Shown here in pieces: positions 23,254 to 28,347 of a stretch of 28,347 bases of DNA. A program made the position numbers and the translations under genes. The DNA lies in the NCBI GenBank assembly GCA_035486135.1, contig DATHNI010000089.1:1-28347 (forward strand), in the 5' to 3' direction. Every line of letters starts with the position of its first letter. Within the stretch, counting starts at the first letter, position 1. This DNA is from JASHVB01 sp035486135. Its GTDB lineage: Bacteria; Pseudomonadota; Alphaproteobacteria; Acetobacterales; Acetobacteraceae. The notes beneath the pieces are model-generated. The model saw only the letters and a list, made by a program, of their open reading frames with translations, did no database searches and was not told the origin of the DNA.

Positions 23254-24879
23254 TTGGAACCACGTATTGCCCTGCTCGGGTTTTCGATCGAGTGCAACCG
23301 CTTCGCCCCGGTCGCCACCGAGGCCGATTTTTCCACCCGCACCCTGCTCTCCGGCCAGGCGATGCTGGACGAGGCCCGCTCGGCCGCCCCGCGCATGCTA
23401 GGGGAACTCCCCGGCTTCGTCGCGGCCATGGACGCGGCCGGCCCCTGGCAGCCGGTTCCCATCGTGCTCGCCATGGCCGAGCCCAATGGACCGGTGGACC
23501 AGGCGTTCTTCGACCGCCTGATGGCGCAGTGGGAGGCCGGCCTGTGCGCGGCGGGGAAGCTCGACGGCGTGTATTGCGTGCTGCACGGCGCCGGCCTGAC
23601 GACCGCGGACCACGACCCGGAAGGTACGTTGCTCGCGCTGGTCCGCCGCATCGCCGGCGACAGCGTCCCCGTCGTCGCCACCTACGACCTGCACGCCAAC
23701 GTCTCGGACGCCGACGTCGCATTGGTGGACGCCTTCATCGGCTATCGCACCAACCCGCATCTCGACATGCGCGAACGCGGCGCCGAGGCTGCCCAGACGC
23801 TGCACCGCCTGCTGTCCGGCACAGCAACCCATCTCGCCCGCATCCGCCTGCCGATCGTGCCGCCGACCGTCACTCAGCTCACCGGCAAGGACGCACCGAA
23901 CCGGCCCTATGGGGAACTGATCGACCTCGGCCAGCAACGCATGACCGAACCGCCCTATGCCGGGCGCGTGCTGAACGTTTCGGTCATGGGGGGCTTCGCC
24001 TACGCCGACACGCCGTTCAACGGTCTGACCGTGGTGGTCACCGCCACGGACCAACAGGCCGCCGACGCCCTGGCGCGCGAGGTCGCCGAAGCCGGCTGGG
24101 CGCGGCGCGAGCGCTTTCGCCCGCGCCTTACCTCACTGGAAGAGGCAACCAGGCTGGCCGTAGCGACTGGGGGGACGAAGAACGCTCCCCCTCCCCCCAA
24201 CCTTGGTTCGCTTCGCGGCCCAAGCCCTCAAGGGGAGGGGGAGCATCCTCATTTTCCTCACGCGCTCGCCTTCGCCGACGTGGCCGACAATCCCGGCGGC
24301 GGCGGTCGCGGCAACACCATGTGGATCCTCGAAGCCTTTCACAAAGCCGGCGTGCGCGATGCCCTGATCGGGGTGATCCACGATCCCGCGCTAGCCGCCG
24401 AGGCCCACCAGCACGGCGAAGGCGCGCGGTTCGTCGCACGTTTCAACCGCGACGACGGCGACGAGTTTTCCCACCCCTTTGCCGCGCCCGCCACCGTGCG
24501 CTGTCTGCGCGCCGGCAGCGTGCGCGGGCGGCGCGGCATCTATGCCGACAACACGCTGGAGCTCGGTCCATCGGCGGCACTCGACCTCGACGGAATCACC
24601 GTGGTCGTGCTGTCCAACCGTTACCAGTGCGCCGACCCGGTGTTCTTCGAAGCCTTCGGGCTCGACATCGCCGCCGCCCGCGTCGTGGTGGTAAAGTCGC
24701 GCGGCCACTTCCGCGGCGGCTTCGACGAGTTCTTCCGGCACGAGGACATCGTGGAAGTGGACGCGCCTGGCCTCACCTCCCCGATCCTGTCGCGCTTCGC
24801 CTGGCGCCATATGCCGCGCCCGGTGCTGCCGATCGACGATAATGCCCACTGGACCGCAACCTGGACGCCGCCCGCATGA
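23254..24879 (+). CDS. M81 family metallopeptidase (MlrC/microcystinase C-like)
   Basis: This 541-residue zinc metallopeptidase belongs to the family of MlrC, which cleaves linearised microcystin peptides. Conserved blocks are GFSIECNRFAP at the N-terminus (candidate metal ligand Glu), YCVLHGAG, and YDLHANVSDADVALVDAFIGYRTNPHLDMRERG (Asp and His ligands). LADVADNPGGGGRGNT (here FADVADNPGGGGRGNTMW) and the C-terminal VVVKSRGHFRGGF-EFF follow. The start is the TTG at 23254, with GGGAGAGGA at 23236-23244; it gives the standard N-terminus EPRIALLGFSIE. The protein is longer than usual because a Pro/Gly-rich insert at about residues 306-335 is encoded by a palindromic element. The stop overlaps the next gene by 4 bases (ATGA), so the PLP enzyme is its operon partner. 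Confidence 0.9.
   Translation: MEPRIALLGFSIECNRFAPVATEADFSTRTLLSGQAMLDEARSAAPRMLGELPGFVAAMDAAGPWQPVPIVLAMAEPNGPVDQAFFDRLMAQWEAGLCAAGKLDGVYCVLHGAGLTTADHDPEGTLLALVRRIAGDSVPVVATYDLHANVSDADVALVDAFIGYRTNPHLDMRERGAEAAQTLHRLLSGTATHLARIRLPIVPPTVTQLTGKDAPNRPYGELIDLGQQRMTEPPYAGRVLNVSVMGGFAYADTPFNGLTVVVTATDQQAADALAREVAEAGWARRERFRPRLTSLEEATRLAVATGGTKNAPPPPNLGSLRGPSPQGEGEHPHFPHALAFADVADNPGGGGRGNTMWILEAFHKAGVRDALIGVIHDPALAAEAHQHGEGARFVARFNRDDGDEFSHPFAAPATVRCLRAGSVRGRRGIYADNTLELGPSAALDLDGITVVVLSNRYQCADPVFFEAFGLDIAAARVVVVKSRGHFRGGFDEFFRHEDIVEVDAPGLTSPILSRFAWRHMPRPVLPIDDNAHWTATWTPPA
24184..24244. repeat. Palindromic element inserted in frame in the M81 gene
   Basis: gctccccctcccc at 24184-24196 is perfectly inverted as ggggagggggagc at 24232-24244, with a 35-base middle. 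It encodes the residues APPPPNLGSLRGPSPQGEGE, which interrupt an otherwise conserved stretch just before LAFADVADNPGGG. It resembles intergenic repeats, yet keeps the reading frame open. Confidence 0.75.
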
Positions 24880-26030
24880 ACCTCGCCGACCTGCCCACGC
24901 CCTGCCTGGTGCTCGACCGCGTGATCCTCCAGCGGAACATCGCCCGCATGGCGCAGGCCGTCGGACGGCACGGTGTCGGGCTGCGGCCGCACATGAAGAC
25001 GGCCAAGTCGATCGACGTGGCGCGGTTGGCGCTGCAAGGCCAGACCGGCGGCATCACGGTGTCCACCCTGGCGGAGGCGGAGTACTTCGCGGCGCACGGC
25101 ATCGCCGACATCCTCTACGCCGTCGGCATCACGCCGCAGAAGCTGGACCAGGTCGCCAAGCTGAACGCCGCCGGCGCGCATGTGACGGTGATCACCGACG
25201 ATCCGGAGACCGCCGCCACGATCGCCGCGCACCCGCTGCCGCCACGCACGCTGATCGAGATCGACACCGGCGAATCGCGCGGCGGCGTCACGCCGGACGA
25301 CGGCGACCTGCTGGAGATCGCCGCGGCGCTGGGGCCTCGCCTGGGCGGAGTGATGACCCATGCCGGGCATTCCTATAGCGGGCGCTCGATTGGCGACATG
25401 GCGCGCATCGCGGAAGCCGAGCGCGCCGGCGTGGTGCGCGCGGCGGAGACCCTGCGTGGCGCGGGTCACGCGGCGCCGATCGTGTCGATGGGCAGTTCCC
25501 CCACCGCGCTGCACGCCGAGGGCCTGGCCGGCGTCACCGAAGTGCGCGCCGGTGTCTACATGTTCGGCGATCTGTTCCAGGCGGAGATCGGCACCAACGG
25601 GCTGGACGAGATCGCGGTGACGGTGGTTACCAGCGTCATTGGCCGCCGCCCCGGCCGGCTGCTGGTGGATGCCGGTGGCCTGGCCCTGTCGAAGGACCGC
25701 AGCACCGAGGCCGCACCGCGCGACTATGGTTATGGCCTGGTACTGGACCTGGCAGGCCAGCCGCTTGGCAATGCCCCCGGGGATATCCGCGCGGGCATCC
25801 CCGAGGACATCCGCGGGGGAATCCCCGGGGGAATCATCGTGCGGCGCGCCTATCAGGAACACGGCCTGATCGAACTTGCTCCAGGCGAACTGTCCGAACT
25901 GCGCGTCGGGGACAAGCTGCGCATCGCGCCCAATCACACTTGCATGACCGCTGCGGCGCACGACCGTTACCATGTCATCGATGGCGGCGACGTCGTCGTT
26001 GCAGTGTGGCCGCGGATCAACGGCTGGTAA
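24876..26030 (+). CDS. D-threonine aldolase / D-serine dehydratase-like PLP enzyme
   Basis: This 384-residue fold-type III (alanine racemase-like) PLP enzyme belongs to the DTA/DSD1 family, whose members split D-threonine and other beta-hydroxy-D-amino acids or dehydrate D-serine. The PLP lysine is Lys41 in GLRPHMKTAKS. The C-terminal metal site, PNHTCMTAAAHD, offers His354 and Cys356, equivalent to the zinc or divalent-metal ligands of characterised members. Other landmarks are IEIDTGESRGGV, VMTHAGHSYSG, and EVRAGVYMFGDLFQAEIG. The choice between aldolase and dehydratase cannot be made from sequence. It overlaps the M81 stop by 4 bases, so the two are coupled. Residues of about 302-318 contain a small in-frame repeat (GDIRAGIP-EDIRGGIP). 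Confidence 0.9.
   Translation: MNLADLPTPCLVLDRVILQRNIARMAQAVGRHGVGLRPHMKTAKSIDVARLALQGQTGGITVSTLAEAEYFAAHGIADILYAVGITPQKLDQVAKLNAAGAHVTVITDDPETAATIAAHPLPPRTLIEIDTGESRGGVTPDDGDLLEIAAALGPRLGGVMTHAGHSYSGRSIGDMARIAEAERAGVVRAAETLRGAGHAAPIVSMGSSPTALHAEGLAGVTEVRAGVYMFGDLFQAEIGTNGLDEIAVTVVTSVIGRRPGRLLVDAGGLALSKDRSTEAAPRDYGYGLVLDLAGQPLGNAPGDIRAGIPEDIRGGIPGGIIVRRAYQEHGLIELAPGELSELRVGDKLRIAPNHTCMTAAAHDRYHVIDGGDVVVAVWPRINGW
25779..25838. repeat. In-frame 24-base tandem repeat in the PLP enzyme gene
   Basis: ggggatatccgcgcgggcat plus cccc (25779-25802) is followed by gaggacatccgcgggggaat plus cccc (25803-25826) and then a partial third copy. It encodes GDIRAGIP, EDIRGGIP and GGI, an insertion in a loop before VRRAYQEHG. 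Confidence 0.65.
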
Positions 26031-26093
26031 TTGTTCTTTGGAGTCTCCCGCCGCCGACCTACATTTGTCGGGCACGTTCACACTCGCGAAAGG

Positions 26094-26621
26094 ATGCGTG
26101 TCTTCCAGCAGACCGGTCCCGAAGAATGGGGGTCCTATCCGGGTTCCTCCACGCCGGTTTCCCCGATCCTGGCGCTGGTCGGGTTCGTCGGCCTGTGCCT
26201 GCTGGTTGGCGGGGCTGACGCGGCGCTGGTCACGCGGGCGGTCCACACCTGGTATCCTTCGCTGATCGCGCCGCCTGCCACGCCGCCCAACTGGGTGTTC
26301 CCGCCGGTCTGGACCGCGCTCTACGTCATGGTCGGAGTGGCCGGCTGGCTGGTGTGGCGCCGTGCGGGCGCGGCACGTCCGTTGCGGCTGTGGGGCTGGC
26401 AGCTCGCGGCGAACGCGTTGTGGACGCCGGCGTTTTTCGGCTTGCACAACCCGCCGCTGGCGCTCGCCGTCATGCTGGTGCTGCTGGTCCTGATCGTCAT
26501 CACCATGCGCAGCTTTGCCCGGCTGAACCGGGCCGCGGCCTGGCTGATGCTGCCCTACCTCGCCTGGTGCGGGTTCGCCGCATATCTCAATGCAGGGTTC
26601 TGGTGGTTGAATCCGGCTTGA
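26094..26621 (+). CDS. TspO/MBR family membrane protein
   Basis: This 175-residue inner-membrane protein belongs to the translocator protein/tryptophan-rich sensory protein family, which binds porphyrins and related ligands. In Rhodobacter TspO affects oxygen-dependent pigment gene expression. Five hydrophobic segments are visible. The hallmark region WYPSLIAPPATPPNWVFPPVWTALYVMVGVAGWLVW and the TM3 motif ANALWTPAFFGLHNPPLAL are present, along with the C-terminal AAYLNAGFWWLN ending. The start is uncertain: the ATG at 26094 has GAAAGG immediately before it, too close to be ideal, and the frame is open upstream to 26031, so a shorter N-terminus is possible. It lies 63 bases past the PLP enzyme and may be cotranscribed with it. 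Confidence 0.9.
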   Translation: MRVFQQTGPEEWGSYPGSSTPVSPILALVGFVGLCLLVGGADAALVTRAVHTWYPSLIAPPATPPNWVFPPVWTALYVMVGVAGWLVWRRAGAARPLRLWGWQLAANALWTPAFFGLHNPPLALAVMLVLLVLIVITMRSFARLNRAAAWLMLPYLAWCGFAAYLNAGFWWLNPA

Positions 26622-26623
26622 GC

Positions 26624-26629
26624 TATACT
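26624..26629 (+). promoter_or_regulatory. Candidate -10 element for a leaderless ankyrin transcript
   Basis: TATACT lies seven bases before the ATG at 26636, so transcription from it would begin at or next to the start codon. There is no Shine-Dalgarno sequence between. The -35 region is poor. Confidence 0.3.
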
Positions 26630-26635
26630 GCGCTC

Positions 26636-27277
26636 ATGGAAAACCGAGTCGTGCGCAGCGTCGTGCTGCTGTCCGCCCTTGTCGTATCGGCTGCGGGCTT
26701 CTCACCCAGTGGCTGGGCGCAGGGCATTGGTATGATGGATCCTAGCCAGGCGTTGAGCCGGCGGGCGCAACAAACCCCCGACCTCACGAAGCAAGCGCCG
26801 GCGCCGCCGCCGGCGCTGCCGGGTGCCTCGTCGCGGGGCGACGCGGTGGCTCCGGCGACGCGGCTGCCGAACGACATGTCGCCGAACGACGCCTTGTTCG
26901 ATGCGATCAACCGCGGCGATGTCGCCGCCGCGCGGGATGCACTGAGCAGGGGCGCGGATTTGGAGGCGCGTAACATGCTGGGCATGAGCCCGATGGAGCT
27001 GTCGGTCGACCTGGGCCGCAACGACATCTCGTTCCTGCTGCTGTCCTATCGCGGCGGCGACTCGTCCGCCGGCGCTCCGGCCGCGACGGCGCAGGCTCAG
27101 GCGGCGACCCCGCCCAAGCCGGCCAAGGAAGCGGGTGCGAAAGCCGCGAGGAATGCGACGGTGCTGCCCGTCAAGGCGACCGCGCCGGCCGCCCCGCAGA
27201 CGCCCCGGCTGTTCGCCAATGATGGCGGGACGCCTGTGCCGAACGCCGGCTTCCTCGGCTTCGACACCACACGATAG
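26636..27277 (+). CDS. Secreted ankyrin-repeat protein
   Basis: This 213-residue protein has an N-terminal signal peptide (VVRSVVLLSALVVSAAGFSPSGWAQ), so it is probably periplasmic. A Pro/Ala-rich linker follows. Residues of about 84-140 (NDALFDAINRGDVAAARDAL, SRGADLEARNMLGMSPMELSV, DLGRNDISFLLLSYRG) form about one and a half ankyrin repeats, a protein-binding fold. The last 70 residues are Ala/Pro/Lys-rich and probably disordered. The role is unknown; such small periplasmic ankyrin proteins are common in alphaproteobacteria. It begins 15 bases after the TspO stop, with no Shine-Dalgarno site, so a leaderless transcript or coupling to TspO is possible. Confidence 0.8.
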   Translation: MENRVVRSVVLLSALVVSAAGFSPSGWAQGIGMMDPSQALSRRAQQTPDLTKQAPAPPPALPGASSRGDAVAPATRLPNDMSPNDALFDAINRGDVAAARDALSRGADLEARNMLGMSPMELSVDLGRNDISFLLLSYRGGDSSAGAPAATAQAQAATPPKPAKEAGAKAARNATVLPVKATAPAAPQTPRLFANDGGTPVPNAGFLGFDTTR

Positions 27278-27585
27278 CGCACGCACAACCGCTTCCGCCG
27301 GGCGGCCCCGGCCACAGCCATGCATCACGAGCCGCTGGGCCAGTTGCCCAGGGGCGGGTTTCAGCCTGCCCCGGCGCCCTGCCCGTCGTAGTGTCGTAGT
27401 ATAGGGCCCATTGGGATGCCGGCCGGAGGTTGCCGCCGGGAACGCGCCCTCCTGGTCCAACAGCCGGCCGCGCCGTCACGATGACCCGGAATTCATCCTG
27501 CTCACACGGGTGGGATTGGCGGCGCCCTTTGCAGCTACGCATATCCGATATCGCGCATGCGTTTTGCCGCGAAAGGAAACAATCA
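27278..27585. other. Intergenic gap, 308 bases
   Basis: This gap contains one hairpin, CTGGGC-CAGTT-GCCCAG-type (27335-27351), followed by gggcgggttt, which could end the ankyrin transcript. I see no ORF or tRNA. The ribosome binding site of the next small gene is at its right end. Confidence 0.5.
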
Positions 27586-27804
27586 ATGCGACACCAGAAC
27601 GCAAAGGAAACCGCCCAGATGATGCTTCGCCTGCATGGGTTGCGGGCGCAGGCGATCGCCCAGGAGCGCGCTGCCGAAATGCGTCAGCAGGGTGACACCG
27701 CCGGGCTGGACCACTGGCAGCAGATCCATGCCGCGATCTGTGAGATGCGCCGGTCCACACGCCAGGAGAACTACGGCGAGAGCCACGCGGATCATCGATC
27801 ATAG
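27586..27804 (+). CDS. Small hypothetical protein, 72 aa, helical
   Basis: The ATG at 27586 is preceded by AAGGAAA at 27573-27579, a well-placed ribosome binding site. The product, which includes QNAKETAQMMLRLHGLRAQA and LDHWQQIHAAICEMRRSTRQ, is charged, soluble and predicted to be almost entirely alpha-helical, with no signal peptide. I cannot name a family. The composition and start site support a real gene: the DNA changes from a non-coding look to a proper third-position GC pattern exactly at this start. A strong hairpin follows 18 bases after the stop, suggesting a single-gene transcript. Confidence 0.72.
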   Translation: MRHQNAKETAQMMLRLHGLRAQAIAQERAAEMRQQGDTAGLDHWQQIHAAICEMRRSTRQENYGESHADHRS

Positions 27805-27822
27805 GCTGCCATCGTAAACGAA

Positions 27823-27850
27823 GCGCCAGGTCGCCGTTGCGACTTGGCGC
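27823..27850 (+). terminator. Strong hairpin after the small gene
   Basis: GCGCCAGGTCGC-CGTT-GCGACTTGGCGC forms a 12-base-pair stem with one G-U pair. It starts 18 bases after the stop codon. There is no T-run, so it is terminator-like by strength and place only. Confidence 0.5.
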
Positions 27851-27956
27851 GCGACGCGGCCAGTCAGGCAAGCGGTCCTCGGACGTCCACTGATCGCCTA
27901 TTGGGTCGGGTGGGCCACACCGCAACGCGCAGCCACGTGGCGTGGGATGCAGAGGC

Positions 27957-28061
27957 CTCACCACTTGGGGTGGCGATGCGTGTGTGTCACGACCTTGAGT
28001 GTGATGCATCTGCGTCACGACTTTGCAGATGCATCACGTCTTGGAGTGGTGATGCAGATGC
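27957..28061. repeat. Short degenerate tandem/inverted repeat array
   Basis: Units of about 28 bases recur: tcaccacttggggtggcgat, tcacgaccttgagtgtgatg, and atcacgtcttggagtggtga, each followed by gc(a)-(t)ctgcg or gcagatgcg. Within it GTGATGCATCTGC (28001-28013) is perfectly inverted at 28025-28037. This resembles satellite-like dispersed repeats and is not a CRISPR array, because the units are adjacent and lack distinct spacers. Confidence 0.65.
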
Positions 28062-28128
28062 GTCCCCATTTGGTGTGCGAGGAAAACCGGACGCACGCGC
28101 CGCCATCTGGCGTGGAACGAGGAATGCG

Positions 28129-28203
28129 TGGCTGGGGCGGGAGGATTCGAACCTCCGAATGGCGGAACCAAAACCCGCTGCCTTACCACTTGGCGACGCC
28201 CCA
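28129..28203 (-). tRNA. tRNA-Gln (anticodon UUG)
   Basis: The complement begins TGGGGCGTCGCCAAGTGGTA and ends GGTTCGAATCCTCCCGCCCC followed by AGCCA. The acceptor stem TGGGGCG pairs with CGCCCCA, and the encoded CCA is present. The D-arm (GCC-AAGTGGTAA-GGC) and T-arm with GGTTCGAATCC are standard. The anticodon loop, TTTTGGT, places TTG at 34-36, which reads CAA and CAG (glutamine). U at position 1 is a normal trait of bacterial tRNA-Gln. The 75-base length includes CCA. Confidence 0.95.
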
Positions 28204-28223
28204 ATGCGGCACGTATCCGGTCA

Positions 28224-28347
28224 ATAGGCCCGGTCCCCCGGGCGCGTAAAGCACCCCGGCGCGGCCACGTTCAATTCCGCCGCAGCGCGCCGGCCCATAT
28301 CCACCAGCCGGCCCGCGCCGTTGCGCCGGCCGCATGCTGGGCCGCGG
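28224..28347 (-). CDS. Possible 3' end of a protein gene (partial)
   Basis: One minus-strand frame is open from the window edge to a stop at 28224-28226 and reads in part GRLVDMGRRAAAELNVAAPG. It looks more protein-like than the other frames but is only about 40 residues. No family is recognised. It would end about 20 bases before the tRNA-Gln start. Confidence 0.25.

Larger units (their letters stand above)
27805..28128. other. Intergenic gap, 324 bases
   Basis: This gap holds the hairpin at 27823-27850 and a short repeat array at 27957-28061. Any tRNA-Gln 3' processing signals would fall near 28128. No protein gene is seen on either strand. Confidence 0.6.

Noticed and set aside
22979..23722. 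Extension of the MFS exporter frame by nearly 250 codons upstream
   Set aside because: The added residues are Arg/Pro-rich and overlap the M81 gene on the other strand. Family proteins begin near the ATG at 22978.
24621..26447. Minus-strand ORF of 608 codons across the PLP enzyme and TspO
   Set aside because: It spans two real genes on the other strand and has no ribosome binding site or domain.
27957..28061. Possible CRISPR array
   Set aside because: The units are contiguous, degenerate and partly inverted, with no unique spacers and no cas genes in the window.
28129..28347. Integration site of a genomic island at tRNA-Gln
   Set aside because: No duplicate of the tRNA 3' end and no integrase are present in the window.

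Overview
The window is a GC-rich stretch of bacterial chromosome with short, tightly packed genes and many palindromic intergenic repeats. The gene families (TldE/PmbA peptidase, Tim44-domain protein, PQQ-type sorbosone dehydrogenase, TspO, Phd/PIN toxin-antitoxin pair, tRNA-Gln starting with U, a perfect FNR/FixK-type box) suggest an alphaproteobacterium, probably a relative of the Acetobacteraceae. That placement is inference from family content and base composition. There is no phage, integrase, transposase or CRISPR array. The mobile DNA seen is short, non-coding palindromic repeats.

Layout from the left: the end of a 2-hydroxychromene-2-carboxylate isomerase-like gene; an M16 zinc peptidase; a 455-base gap with a 35-base copy of the peptidase's own 3' coding region; and an MFS transporter. 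A 168-base inverted-repeat element separates that transporter from a convergent two-gene RND efflux operon (permease then adaptor, 4-base overlap, no outer-membrane channel). Next, still on the minus strand, come a secreted sorbosone dehydrogenase-cytochrome c fusion and an MmgE/PrpD family protein. The last gene overlaps by 4 bases a fragment of an aconitase C-terminus.

About 12.7-13.5 kb is decayed DNA: the aconitase remnant, an inverted duplication of a gene start, a remnant related to the M16 peptidase, and an FNR-type box. To its right are a lactate permease-family transporter, a VapBC-like toxin-antitoxin module, PmbA/TldE, a Tim44-domain membrane protein, and an unusual fusion of a CoA-binding domain with O-acetylhomoserine sulfhydrylase. 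A 1.4 kb stretch then holds a large composite palindrome and an apparently frameshifted gene of unknown function, followed by a second MFS exporter.

The right end carries an M81 (MlrC-type) peptidase overlapping by 4 bases a D-threonine aldolase/D-serine dehydratase-like PLP enzyme. This pair could act together on peptides containing D-amino acids. Then come TspO, a secreted ankyrin protein, a small conserved-looking protein, a short satellite-like repeat array and tRNA-Gln(UUG).

I see no clear new defence or mobile system. The most interesting items are the CoA-binding/sulfhydrylase fusion, a palindromic repeat inserted in frame inside the M81 gene, the M81-PLP enzyme operon, and the RND permease that lacks the usual proton-relay lysine.
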